A DNA stretch of 54,366 nt from Alphaproteobacteria bacterium (GTDB lineage Bacteria > Pseudomonadota > Alphaproteobacteria > Caulobacterales > Maricaulaceae), in contig JAAEZM010000008.1 in NCBI GenBank assembly GCA_018222865.1, positions 100,732 to 155,097 on the forward strand. Reading direction: 5' to 3'. Positions 17,163-26,267 of this stretch are shown piece after piece; position 1 is the stretch's first letter, and every line of letters starts with the position of its first letter. Position numbers and translations under genes: made by a program. A model generated the notes under the pieces. That model did no database searches. It was not told where the DNA came from and saw nothing but the letters and a program-made list of their open reading frames with translations.

Positions 17163-20135
17163 ATGACGGACACCACCGCCGATACCGGCACCGAGACTGA
17201 GAATACCCGCGATTATAAAGAGACGCTCTTCCTGCCGCAGACGGATTTTCCGATGCGTGCCGGCCTGCCCAAGCAGGAACCGAAATGGCTGGAGCGTTGG
17301 GACGCGCTGAACCTGTATCAAGAACTGCGCGCTCGCAGTGAGAAAAAGGAGCGTTTTGTCCTTCATGATGGCCCGCCCTATGCGAATGGCCACATCCACA
17401 TCGGTACCGGTCAGAATAAGATCCTCAAGGATATCGTTGCGCGCTCGCGCCAGATGATGGGTTTCGACAGCCCTTATCGTCCTGGCTGGGATTGCCACGG
17501 CCTCCCGATTGAATGGAAGGTCGAGCAGGAATTCCGCGCCAAGGGCAAGCGCAAAGACGAAATCCCGATGAAGGAATTCCGTGCCGAATGCCGCAAATAT
17601 GCCGAGCATTGGGTCAATGTGCAGCGTGAAGAGTTCAAGCGGCTGGGTGTCGTCGGCAATTGGGACGATCCCTACACCACGATGGACTATGCCTCCGAAG
17701 CGGCCATCGTTCGCGAGTTTCTGAAATTTGTAGAGCAGGGGCTCGTTTATTGCGGCTCTGCGCCGGTGATGTGGTCACCGGTCGAACAGACCGCGCTTGC
17801 CGAAGCCGAGGTGGAGTATCAGGACAAGGTCTCCTCGACCATCTATGTCCGCTTCCCGGTGCGCGGCGTTCGGAAGGACGGCACTGCCATCCCGAAAGAG
17901 CTGGTCGGTGCAAGCATCATCATCTGGACCACCACGCCCTGGACCATTCCCGCCAACCGCGCCATCTGTTTCTCGCCGGATGTGACTTACGGCCTTTATA
18001 AGGTCGAAGGCGTCGACGATGCCGACTTCAAACCCTGGACGATGCCGGGCGATCTTTTGATCGTTGCGGATGCTTTGTGGGAAGAAACTGCAAAGGCGGC
18101 GAAGATCGTTCGCGCCCATCGCGTCATGAGCGTCGACCCGGAGGGCTTGATCTGTTCACACCCGCTGGCCGATGCGGACCGGTTCTGGAATTACCCTGTC
18201 CCGCTTCTCGGCGGCGATCATGTTACGGATGAAGCCGGTACTGGCTTTGTCCACACCGCGCCCGGGCATGGTGCGGACGACTATTCCGCCTGGATGGCGC
18301 ACCCGGAATGGCATGACAAGGATCAGCCTGTTCCGCACACGGTGAGTGCGGACGGCTCTTACTACGAGAATATCCCGCTTTTCGGTGGGATGCATATCAT
18401 CCGTCTGGACGGCAAGAAGCAGGGCCAGGACGGTCCGGCGAACAAGGCCGTGATGGACAAGTTGATCGAAGTCGAACGCCTGTTGGCGCGCGGTCGGCTT
18501 GAGCATTCCTATCCTCACTCCTGGCGCTCGAAGGCTCCGGTTCTTTTCCGCAATACGCCGCAATGGTTCGTTGCGATTGACCGGCCGATGAAAACCGGCG
18601 GGACGCTTCGCGAGGCTGCACTGAAAGCAATCAGTGATACTGAGTGGACACCGGCGATTGCCGAGAATCGCATCCGCGCCATGGTTGAGGATCGTCCGGA
18701 CTGGCTGGTCTCGCGACAGCGTGCGTGGGGAGTACCGCTGACGATGTTCGTTGAAAAGGATAGCGGCCGCATCCTCAATGACCCCAAAGTTCATGAGCGT
18801 ATCATTCATGCCGTCGCTGAAGAGGGGGCGGATGCCTGGTTCGAGCGCGATGCAGCGGACTTCCTCGGATCTGATTACGACGCGGAGAATTGGGAGAAGG
18901 TCACGGACATTCTTGATGTCTGGTTTGATAGTGGTTCAACCCACGCCTTCGCCCTCGAGCCGCGCCGGGATTTGAAATGGCCAGCTGATCTTTATCTGGA
19001 AGGGTCTGACCAGCACAGAGGCTGGTTCCAATCCTCACTCCTCGAAAGCTGCGGTACGCGCGGCCGAGCGCCGTATGACGCCGTGCTGACCCATGGTTTC
19101 GTGATGGCCGGTGATGGGCGCAAAATGTCCAAGTCATTGGGCAATACGCTTGCGCCGAATGAAATCGCGAAGAAATACGGCATTGAGATCATGCGCATGT
19201 GGGTGTCCGCCCAGGACTTCACCCAGGATTTGCGTATCTCCGAAGAGATTCTGCAAACCAGCGTGGATGCCTATCGCAAGCTGCGCAATACGGTGCGCTA
19301 TCTGCTCGGTGCCCTGGATGGTTTTGATGACAGTGAAAAGCTCAGCCTTGAGCGTATGCCGTCACTGGAGCGCTGGGTGCTTCACCGCCTGCACGAGCTC
19401 GATGAGATTGTGCATGCCGGTTATGAAACCTACGACCTGAAAAAGGTGTATTCCGCGCTCTTCAACTTCTGTGTGGTAGATCTGTCGGCCTTCTATCTCG
19501 ATGTCCGCAAGGACAGTCTTTACTGTGATCGTCCAGACAGTGACCGTCGCCGGGCCTGCCGGACCGTTATGCATGAAGTCTTCATGCGTCTGACGGCTTG
19601 GCTCGCGCCGATCATGCCCTTCACCATGGAAGAGGCCTGGCTCGATCGTTTTCCGTCCGAGACGGACAGCGTGCATTTCCGCGAATTCCCGTCGACACCG
19701 GTCGACTGGCAAGACGGTGCGCTTGCTGAAAACTGGCAGACCCTGCGCCGCCTGCGCCGCGTCGTGACGGGTGCTCTGGAAGTCGAGCGCCGGGAAAAGC
19801 GTATCGGGTCCAGCCTTGAAGCTGCACCGAAAGTCTATATTGCCGATCCGGTCTATCGAGCGGCGCTCGCAGCCGAGGCTGGTGGGGATATTGATGATTT
19901 CCTCGCTGAGATCTCGATCACCAGTCAGGCCCACCTCATCGATGGTGAGGGGGCTGAGGGCGACTTCCGTCTGGAAGACGTCGCTGACATTTCAGTCGAG
20001 CCGGCCAAGGCCGAGGGGACCAAATGCGCGCGTTCCTGGAAATACTCACCGGATGTGGGTTCAGATGAGCGTTATCCCGAGCTGACGCCGCGTGATGCAG
20101 ATGCGGTCGCCTATTGGGACAAGCTGCATGGCTGA
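17163..20135 (+). CDS. ileS: Isoleucyl-tRNA synthetase
   Basis: 990 residues, class I aaRS. HIGH motif in PPYANGHIHIGTG (about 70-82), the CP1 editing domain with IWTTTPWTIPANRA, KMSKS motif at about 653 (GRKMSKSLGN), and an anticodon-binding helical domain after about 720. The C-terminus reads KCARSWKYSPDVG...ELTPRDADAV: the zinc-finger cysteines of E. coli IleS are reduced to one, so the C-terminal zinc site is probably lost. The stop overlaps the lspA start by eight bases, indicating translational coupling. No T-box or other leader was recognised in the 180 bases upstream. Confidence 0.97.
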   Translation: MTDTTADTGTETENTRDYKETLFLPQTDFPMRAGLPKQEPKWLERWDALNLYQELRARSEKKERFVLHDGPPYANGHIHIGTGQNKILKDIVARSRQMMGFDSPYRPGWDCHGLPIEWKVEQEFRAKGKRKDEIPMKEFRAECRKYAEHWVNVQREEFKRLGVVGNWDDPYTTMDYASEAAIVREFLKFVEQGLVYCGSAPVMWSPVEQTALAEAEVEYQDKVSSTIYVRFPVRGVRKDGTAIPKELVGASIIIWTTTPWTIPANRAICFSPDVTYGLYKVEGVDDADFKPWTMPGDLLIVADALWEETAKAAKIVRAHRVMSVDPEGLICSHPLADADRFWNYPVPLLGGDHVTDEAGTGFVHTAPGHGADDYSAWMAHPEWHDKDQPVPHTVSADGSYYENIPLFGGMHIIRLDGKKQGQDGPANKAVMDKLIEVERLLARGRLEHSYPHSWRSKAPVLFRNTPQWFVAIDRPMKTGGTLREAALKAISDTEWTPAIAENRIRAMVEDRPDWLVSRQRAWGVPLTMFVEKDSGRILNDPKVHERIIHAVAEEGADAWFERDAADFLGSDYDAENWEKVTDILDVWFDSGSTHAFALEPRRDLKWPADLYLEGSDQHRGWFQSSLLESCGTRGRAPYDAVLTHGFVMAGDGRKMSKSLGNTLAPNEIAKKYGIEIMRMWVSAQDFTQDLRISEEILQTSVDAYRKLRNTVRYLLGALDGFDDSEKLSLERMPSLERWVLHRLHELDEIVHAGYETYDLKKVYSALFNFCVVDLSAFYLDVRKDSLYCDRPDSDRRRACRTVMHEVFMRLTAWLAPIMPFTMEEAWLDRFPSETDSVHFREFPSTPVDWQDGALAENWQTLRRLRRVVTGALEVERREKRIGSSLEAAPKVYIADPVYRAALAAEAGGDIDDFLAEISITSQAHLIDGEGAEGDFRLEDVADISVEPAKAEGTKCARSWKYSPDVGSDERYPELTPRDADAVAYWDKLHG

Positions 20136-20724
20136 TCTTGCGCGCGAGCTGTGGCAGCGCCTTCTGGCGCCGGGGGCGGCCCGGCTCGGACTGGTCTTGG
20201 CGGCGGGGATCATCCTCGCCGACCAGATCAGCAAATGGTTCGTGCTGAATGTGCTCAACCTGTCGCCGCAGGGCTGTCTTGAATTTCAGCTGGCCAGTCC
20301 CGCAGAGCGCGCCTTTCTGCCCAATACATGCGAACGGATCGAAATTTCTGGGATCTTCGATCTGACCATGGTGTGGAATAAGGGCGTCAGCTTTGGTTTG
20401 CTTGGCGCGGATAACATGGCTGGACGGCTATTGCTGATCGGCTTTTCTCTCGCCGTGGCCGGGTATTTGATTGCGGGTCTGCTGGGCTATGGCGCCTTGA
20501 AGGCAGAACGGCAATTCCAGGCATTGGCGTTTGGCATGATTGTCGGTGGCGCGCTGGGGAATGTTGTCGATCGTATTTTCTTTGGTGCCGTGGTCGACTT
20601 TTTCGACTTCTCCGGCCTTGGCTTTCCCTGGGTGTTCAATATCGCCGATGTGTCAATTAATGTGGGCGTCGGCCTGATCATTCTCGACATGTTGCTTGAG
20701 GGGCGGGAGAAACGTCCCTCCTAA
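20128..20724 (+). CDS. lspA: Lipoprotein signal peptidase II
   Basis: Cleaves the signal peptide of acylated prolipoproteins in the inner membrane. 198 residues with four hydrophobic segments and both catalytic aspartates: GNVVDRIFFGAVVDF and FNIADVSIN. The ATG at 20128 overlaps the ileS stop. Between the first membrane helix and the conserved VWNKGVSFGLL there is an extra periplasmic stretch of about 20 residues with two cysteines (QGCLEF and NTCERI), absent from E. coli LspA; it might form a disulfide. The ileS-lspA-bamF order fits envelope biogenesis. Confidence 0.95.
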   Translation: MADLARELWQRLLAPGAARLGLVLAAGIILADQISKWFVLNVLNLSPQGCLEFQLASPAERAFLPNTCERIEISGIFDLTMVWNKGVSFGLLGADNMAGRLLLIGFSLAVAGYLIAGLLGYGALKAERQFQALAFGMIVGGALGNVVDRIFFGAVVDFFDFSGLGFPWVFNIADVSINVGVGLIILDMLLEGREKRPS

Positions 20725-20802
20725 ACTTAATGGGCTTCGGGCTGGCGGTTCGTGCAAAGCTTCGCTAAACATGTCGCCAGCACCTATTGGAGTTAACTGA
20801 CC

Positions 20803-21345
20803 ATGCGTTTGCGTTCTGCTGTTTTGACCGCGCTTGCGGTTCCATTCGCCCTTACCGGCTGCACCAGCCTGTCCAATGCTGTGGGCTCAGAACGTAATGC
20901 GCCGGACGAGTTCCGCGTCGTCACCATCGCTCCGCTCTCTGTCCCGCCGGAATACAACCTGCGTCCGCCGCGTCCCGGTGAGCCGCGCCCGGAGGATATC
21001 TATCCCGATCAGGCCGCTCGCATTGCGCTGCTTGGCCGGAGTGATGATTTCGGAGGCTCTGATGCGGAAGCGCTTCTCGTGGCTCAGGCTGGCGCTGGTG
21101 ATGCAGACCCGTTCATCCGCTCGATCATTGATGGCGAGACCGCCAGCGTCGTGCGCAAATCGCGCAGTTTTGCAGACCAGGTTCTGTTCTGGCGCAATGG
21201 TGAGTATCGTCCGCGCGGCGATGCCACTCCGCTCGATGCCTCCGAAGAAGCCGATATTCTCGAGCGCCTCAATAATGTGACCGGTGAAGGGGAAGTGGAA
21301 ATCGAACGCGATCGTCGCGTGCTGCCGAAACTTCCAGGCCTCTAA
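20803..21345 (+). CDS. bamF: BamF-like DUF3035 lipoprotein
   Basis: 180 residues with a lipobox (FALTGC), giving an outer membrane lipoprotein with Cys at residue 20. The DUF3035 core is plain: APDEFRVVTIAPLSVPPEY then NLRPPRPGEPRPE. DUF3035 proteins are the BamF subunit of the alphaproteobacterial beta-barrel assembly machine, which shares its N-terminal motif with BamC. GGAG lies ten bases before the ATG. It sits 78 bases after lspA, whose product it would need for maturation. A hairpin follows, at the mutL start. Confidence 0.87.
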   Translation: MRLRSAVLTALAVPFALTGCTSLSNAVGSERNAPDEFRVVTIAPLSVPPEYNLRPPRPGEPRPEDIYPDQAARIALLGRSDDFGGSDAEALLVAQAGAGDADPFIRSIIDGETASVVRKSRSFADQVLFWRNGEYRPRGDATPLDASEEADILERLNNVTGEGEVEIERDRRVLPKLPGL

Positions 21346-21387
21346 GCCCGCTGGCGCGCGCTAGCGCCATTCATGCTTGACCGATGA

Positions 21388-21411
21388 AAGGCCAGCCGAG
21401 AGGCTGGCCTT
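21388..21411 (+). promoter_or_regulatory. Perfect hairpin covering the mutL ribosome binding site
   Basis: AAGGCCAGCC, GAGA loop, GGCTGGCCTT: a perfect 10-bp stem with a GNRA-type tetraloop, ending one base before the mutL ATG. The only SD-like sequence (GAGAGG) is the loop and the first stem bases. There is no T-run (ATGTCTTTG follows), so it is either a weak terminator for bamF or a device that limits mutL translation. Confidence 0.6.
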
Positions 21412-23337
21412 ATGTCTTTGATCTCCGATTCTCCCATCATCCGTCGTCTTTCGCCGGAGACGATCAACCGTATCGCCGCTGGTGAGGTGGTTGAACGCCC
21501 CGGTTCCGTGATCAAGGAATTGGCCGAGAATGCCCTGGACGCAGGCTCCACGCGCATTGATATCAATGCAGAGGGTGGCGGCCTTGTCCGGCTGACGGTT
21601 GAGGATAACGGCAAGGGGATGAGTCCTGCCGAGCTGGAGCTGTGTATTGAGCGCCATGCCACGTCCAAACTCCCGGTCGCTGATGATGGACGCGACGATC
21701 TCCTGAATATCGGAACCATGGGCTTTCGCGGCGAGGCCTTGCCCTCCATTGGATCGATTGCGCGATTGGAGATCACCTCCCAGGCAAAGGGTGAGGGGGA
21801 TGCCTGGACGATTTCGGTCGAAGGCGGACAGACCCAGGGCGTGCGCCCTGCACCGCCGATTGGACGCGGTGGGACACGCATTGATGTGCGCGACCTGTTC
21901 TACGCCACGCCAGCACGGCTGAAATTCCTGAATTCCGAGCGATCGGAGAACCAGAATATTTCCGATGTGGTCAAACGCCTGGCCATGTCACGGCCGGATG
22001 TCGGCTTCTATTTGACGCTCGATGGACGCAAGCGTTTGGCGATCGCAGCAGAAACGGATCTGTCCACGGCGTCGCGTAAAGCCCGGATGGCGGCGATCCT
22101 GGGCGCTGAGTTCGGCGAGAATGCGCTGGAAGTCGATCAGGAGCGTGATGGGGTTCGCATCACCGGCTTTGCCAGCCTGCCCACATATTCGCGCGGCAAT
22201 TCTCTGCATCAATATCTCTTCGTCAACGGACGGCCGGTTCGCGACAAGCTCCTGGGTGGCGCTGTCCGCGGGGCCTATCAGGATTTTCTGGCCCGCGACC
22301 GATACCCGGTCGTAGCGCTGAATGTTGAGCTGCCAACTGACCAGGTCGATGTGAATGTCCACCCGGCCAAGGCGGAAGTGCGCTTCCGCGATGCCGGTCT
22401 GGTCCGCGGTTTGATTGTTGGTGCATTGCGCCATGCGCTGGCTGCTGCCGGGCATCGCGCCTCCACTACGGTGGCAGGCTTTGCGCTCGGAGCGGCGCGT
22501 GCTCAGGGTGAAGCGCCCGGGCCGGCAGCGCCCGGGGCGTATCAGGGACGTTATCACACCCCGCAACAGCCGATGCGCGGTCCGATGGGCGGGATGAGTG
22601 ACTGGGCGCCGCAATCCCTTGAACCCGAGCAACCGCAAGCCTTTGATCCTGGCTTGTCGGCGCGCATGGAGCCTGATGGCGGGGCGCCGGCATTTGAGGA
22701 GATGGGCTCACAGGCGCACTCCATGCCGGTCACAGACGAGGCGGCCAGGCAGGCGGACTGGCCGCTGGGGATCGCGCGGGCGCAACTCCACGAGACCTAT
22801 GTTGTCGCCCAGACCGGGGACGGGATCGTCATTGTTGATCAACATGCGGCTCATGAGCGTCTTGTTTATGAGCGGATGAAGAAGATGATTGCGGAGACAG
22901 GGGTTCAGCGTCAGCGCCTGCTCGTGCCAGAAATCGTCGATCTGGACGAGAACGAGGCGCGTCGTTTGCTTGAGCGCTCCGATGAACTTGCAGAGCTGGG
23001 TCTGGTTATTGAGGCCTTCGGGGCAGGCGCGATCGCCGTGCGCGAGACACCGGCCTTACTGAAAAAGCTCAACATTCAGGGGCTCATTCGGGATCTGGCT
23101 GATGATCTGGCGGCCTATGATCAAGCGCTTTCCTTGAAGGAGAAGCTCGAAGACGTGCTGGGGACCATGGCATGTCATGGTTCCGTTCGATCGGGTCGGA
23201 GGCTGACGGGCGAGGAGATGAATGCGCTTCTTCGCGAGATGGAAGCCACGCCCTTTTCCGGCCAGTGCAATCACGGTCGGCCCACCTATGTCGAGCTGAA
23301 GCTGGCCGATATCGAACGCTTGTTTGGGCGGCGCTAG
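21412..23337 (+). CDS. mutL: DNA mismatch repair protein MutL (endonuclease type)
   Basis: 641 residues. The N-terminal GHKL ATPase has [40 protein letters not shown] and [10 protein letters not shown] Pro/Gly/Gln-rich linker spans about 345-445. The C-terminal dimerisation/endonuclease domain has [12 protein letters not shown], fitting the DQHA(X)2E(X)4E metal site, plus ACHGSVR and CNHGRP. This marks a nicking MutL, as in bacteria without MutH. The protein begins [19 protein letters not shown]; conserved sequence starts at about residue 9, so a TTG at 21418 is an alternative start beyond the hairpin. Confidence 0.97.
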   Translation: MSLISDSPIIRRLSPETINRIAAGEVVERPGSVIKELAENALDAGSTRIDINAEGGGLVRLTVEDNGKGMSPAELELCIERHATSKLPVADDGRDDLLNIGTMGFRGEALPSIGSIARLEITSQAKGEGDAWTISVEGGQTQGVRPAPPIGRGGTRIDVRDLFYATPARLKFLNSERSENQNISDVVKRLAMSRPDVGFYLTLDGRKRLAIAAETDLSTASRKARMAAILGAEFGENALEVDQERDGVRITGFASLPTYSRGNSLHQYLFVNGRPVRDKLLGGAVRGAYQDFLARDRYPVVALNVELPTDQVDVNVHPAKAEVRFRDAGLVRGLIVGALRHALAAAGHRASTTVAGFALGAARAQGEAPGPAAPGAYQGRYHTPQQPMRGPMGGMSDWAPQSLEPEQPQAFDPGLSARMEPDGGAPAFEEMGSQAHSMPVTDEAARQADWPLGIARAQLHETYVVAQTGDGIVIVDQHAAHERLVYERMKKMIAETGVQRQRLLVPEIVDLDENEARRLLERSDELAELGLVIEAFGAGAIAVRETPALLKKLNIQGLIRDLADDLAAYDQALSLKEKLEDVLGTMACHGSVRSGRRLTGEEMNALLREMEATPFSGQCNHGRPTYVELKLADIERLFGRR

Positions 23338-23427
23338 CCTTTCCACGATTTAATCCGCCGGATGGGTTTGCGGTAAAACTAGCCGGATCAAGCTCGCCTT
23401 GTCAGATCATGCTGAAAGGGGGCTGAT

Positions 23428-24516
23428 ATGAGTATTTCTGCTATTTTGGGGGCAGCCTTGGTGGCGGCTTCGCCGGGCCCGGTGGCCGGAACCGAAACCC
23501 GGACCATGGATGTGGAGCTGGGCGATCTCAATGGTGATGGCGTGGCCGAGCTGGTCCGGGCCATTGAAGGCGGCCTGAACCAAGTGCTCGAACACGGTGA
23601 GGGGGGCTGGCAGGCATCCTCACAATTCCAATTCTCCGACGCGGCAAGTGACAGCGAGGATATCGCGCTTGCCGATCTTAATGGGGATGGCTTTTTGGAC
23701 ATTGCAATCGCCAATGAAGACACGATGCAGCCGGAATTATATCTGAACGCTGGCGGCGACAGCCTGACCGACGTCAGTGAACGGCTGACGTTTCACGCCC
23801 GGGCCAATACCGTTCTTGCAGCGGATCTGGATGCGGATGGTGATGAGGACCTCGTATTTGGCGATTCCGGTCCGGTGATTTTCGCGATGAATGATGGCTC
23901 GGGGCATTTCACCATCCGGCGCGAAACCCACCCCGGCGATAGTTATGCGGTTCAGGATATCGAAGCTGGCGATGTCGACGGTGATGGCGATCTCGATCTG
24001 GTGATCGCAAGCGAGGGCCGTAACAGGCTGCTTGTGAATACGAATGGCGTGTTTGAGGCTTCCACACAGGCTTTCGCCGCAATCTCCCATGAGGAGGAAA
24101 CGCGTGAGGCGGATTTCGCAGATATCGACGGTGATGGCGATCTGGATCTTTATTTCGCCAATGTCGGCTTCCGGACGCAATCGCCCTCCGGTGCCGCAGA
24201 CCGGATTTTGGTCAATGACGGCCGAGGGATTTTCACGGATGAGAGTGCCACGCGCCTGGATGATTGGACCGGGCATACGCTGGACGTGGATTTCACGGAT
24301 CTCGATGGCGATGGCGATCTCGACCTTCTATTGGCCGGGTCTTTCGCGAGTGGCAGCTGGTCCTATGAGAATGATGGTAGCGGTCATTTCGCAAACCGGA
24401 TCGCCTTGGCTGAAGCGGAGTTCAACGCATTGGACCTGGAGCGCCTGCCAGGTGAGATGATGCTTTATATTGCGGGCTTCTCGTCCGAGGACCGGATGAT
24501 CCCGATCGGCGGCTAG
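23428..24516 (+). CDS. Secreted FG-GAP/VCBS repeat protein
   Basis: 362 residues: a short N-terminal hydrophobic segment (about 1-20, likely signal) and six repeats, each with a calcium-binding DxDxDG motif (DLNGDGVAEL, DLNGDGFLDI, DLDADGDEDL, DVDGDGDLDL, DIDGDGDLDL, DLDGDGDLDL). This is an integrin-alpha-like beta-propeller, probably six or seven bladed with calcium in each blade, located outside the cytoplasm. There is no fused enzyme domain. AAAGGGGG lies about seven bases before the ATG. The stop shares CTAG with the convergent downstream gene. The ligand is unknown. Confidence 0.85.
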   Translation: MSISAILGAALVAASPGPVAGTETRTMDVELGDLNGDGVAELVRAIEGGLNQVLEHGEGGWQASSQFQFSDAASDSEDIALADLNGDGFLDIAIANEDTMQPELYLNAGGDSLTDVSERLTFHARANTVLAADLDADGDEDLVFGDSGPVIFAMNDGSGHFTIRRETHPGDSYAVQDIEAGDVDGDGDLDLVIASEGRNRLLVNTNGVFEASTQAFAAISHEEETREADFADIDGDGDLDLYFANVGFRTQSPSGAADRILVNDGRGIFTDESATRLDDWTGHTLDVDFTDLDGDGDLDLLLAGSFASGSWSYENDGSGHFANRIALAEAEFNALDLERLPGEMMLYIAGFSSEDRMIPIGG

Positions 24517-25637
24517 GCCGCCAAACGACGGTCATCCTGCCCCAGGCTGGTGGAGAAGTCGCGGAACACGTCATACGCGTCATCGACTTCGATCCGGCTT
24601 GGGGTGCCCGGCGGGAAGCGGAAGCGCCAGAAGGAACAGATATGATTGATCGAGGCGAGGTATTCGCCGGTCTCGATGAACATTTTTGGTGCTTCAAGCA
24701 GGAAGTCCCGGAAGGCTCCCGGTTCGCCATCATGAACCAGGCTATTGAATGCGGTGTCGTAAGCCTTGAGCGCTTTATCGACCTCATCAATGCGCTGGTA
24801 GAGCGCACGCACAATCGAGCGCCGGGTCTGGTTCAGGAAGGTCTCATCATCCGGGTGGGCGCGGATGAAACGCGCCGAAAGAATTTCTTTGGCGACGGGC
24901 TCGAAGGTCGGGCGCAGTGCTTCGAGATTCCATTTATAATAAAGGAAGCCCTTCCAGCCGAACATGCCTTGCGCGTACTCTTCTCCGGACAGTCGGAGCG
25001 TCTGACGCAATGGATCGAGCGCCTTGGCCTTCTCGTCGCGCATGATCAGCTTTGCGAGCTTGCCAGAGATCAGCCGAGCTTCCGGTCCTTCAATTCCGTA
25101 GGCGAGTTCTACAAGCTTGCGGATTTCACGGACGACATAGGTTTCAACGCGCTCAACATCGGCATCGGCGATGTCGAAATAGCACCGCGCCGGGCGCGTG
25201 CCCAAGCGACCAATGCGTTCCCGCAGGAGATAGGGATCAAGTGAGGGCAGAGCCGCGATCTCTTCAAGGACCTCAACATCTGCGGCAATCACGTCAGGAT
25301 CGGCGTCTTTCCCCAACGCTTCTTGGATACCTTCGGCAAAGCCGGCCTGCTCGACGAAAAGGCTGAACCCGCCCAGTCTGAGATCCTGCTTCGCGAGCGG
25401 GAAAATCACCTTGGTGCCTGTGAAGCGTTCAATGCGTAGATTTTCACGCTCATCAGCCCGTAATGTGTGCTTGATGATAAATGCCGTGTTCAGGCGTTCA
25501 GAGCGAAAGAGCGGCGCGCTGGCCCATTCTTCGGTATCACCGAATTTCTCAAAGACGCGATGCAGGTTTAGAACCCGCGCCGTTGAGGCGCTCTCGCGGA
25601 TATAGGCGAGGCTGCGGGCTTTGCTGGAATGAGCCAA
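24513..25637 (-). CDS. Conserved-looking protein of unknown function
   Basis: 374 residues from the TTG at 25637, chosen because GGAG lies six bases upstream; an in-frame GTG at 25664 has no SD. Soluble, mostly helical, Arg/Glu/Leu-rich, no signal peptide or membrane segment. Notable pieces are FIIKHTLRADERENLRIER, GTKVIFPLAKQDLRLGG, RARCYFD-like LGTRPARCYFD, and a C-terminal half with GMFGWKGFLYYKWN and NHICSFWRFRFPP. I cannot place it in a family. Codon use looks like its neighbours, so it is a real gene. It converges with the FG-GAP gene and lies upstream of nothing obviously linked. Confidence 0.75.
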   Translation of the reverse strand: MAHSSKARSLAYIRESASTARVLNLHRVFEKFGDTEEWASAPLFRSERLNTAFIIKHTLRADERENLRIERFTGTKVIFPLAKQDLRLGGFSLFVEQAGFAEGIQEALGKDADPDVIAADVEVLEEIAALPSLDPYLLRERIGRLGTRPARCYFDIADADVERVETYVVREIRKLVELAYGIEGPEARLISGKLAKLIMRDEKAKALDPLRQTLRLSGEEYAQGMFGWKGFLYYKWNLEALRPTFEPVAKEILSARFIRAHPDDETFLNQTRRSIVRALYQRIDEVDKALKAYDTAFNSLVHDGEPGAFRDFLLEAPKMFIETGEYLASINHICSFWRFRFPPGTPSRIEVDDAYDVFRDFSTSLGQDDRRLAA

Positions 25638-25703
25638 TCTTCGCTCCTGAACGATACGTCTCACTCAGATAGCGCGAATTGCTTAATATCCTGTCTCGCT
25701 GCC

Positions 25704-26267
25704 TTAGCTTTCCCGGCTGAGAAACAGGACTTTTGCAGCTCCGTAGTCCTTCTCCGCCTGGATAGCCCAGCCGGTGATTTCTGGCCGTTCGTCCGCTCCA
25801 ACTTCCAAGATGGCGCATGCTCGATCGCTCACCCAATTACCGCTCAATAGCCGGCTGAGCGCTTTCTCGCCCAAACCCTTGCCATAGGGCGGGTCCAGGA
25901 AGACCAGATCGAAAGCTGCCCCTAGATTGGCGGGCTTGTCACCCAGCGCGGTGGCGTCGCGGCGATGGAGGCGGGTATGACCGAAGAGCTGAAGGGCATC
26001 AATATTATCGCGAATGGCGCCGCGTGCCGCTGCATCGGTTTCGACAAAAAGGCAAAAAGCCGCCCCGCGCGACATCGCCTCCAGGCCGAGCGCTCCGGAC
26101 CCGGCGAATAGGTCAATCACGCGCGCGCCCTCAATCTGCGGCGCCCAATGTCCATGTGCGAGCACATTGAACATCGCCTCGCGTGCACGATCGGAAGTCG
26201 GGCGAGTGGTCTTCCCCTTGGGCGGGGTGATGGCGCGGCCTTTATGCTTGCCGCCGACAATTCTCAT
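25704..26267 (-). CDS. rsmD: 16S rRNA m2G966 methyltransferase RsmD
   Basis: 187 residues. Begins MRIVGGKHKGRAI and has the family segment TRPTSDRAREAMFNVL, the SAM-binding VIDLFAGSGALGLEAMSRG, and the catalytic FLDPPYGKG (N/DPPY motif). Methylates N2 of G966 in 16S rRNA. Its ATG overlaps the stop of the upstream pseudouridine synthase gene by four bases (ATGA), so the two rRNA-modifying enzymes are translationally coupled. Confidence 0.96.
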   Translation of the reverse strand: MRIVGGKHKGRAITPPKGKTTRPTSDRAREAMFNVLAHGHWAPQIEGARVIDLFAGSGALGLEAMSRGAAFCLFVETDAAARGAIRDNIDALQLFGHTRLHRRDATALGDKPANLGAAFDLVFLDPPYGKGLGEKALSRLLSGNWVSDRACAILEVGADERPEITGWAIQAEKDYGAAKVLFLSRES

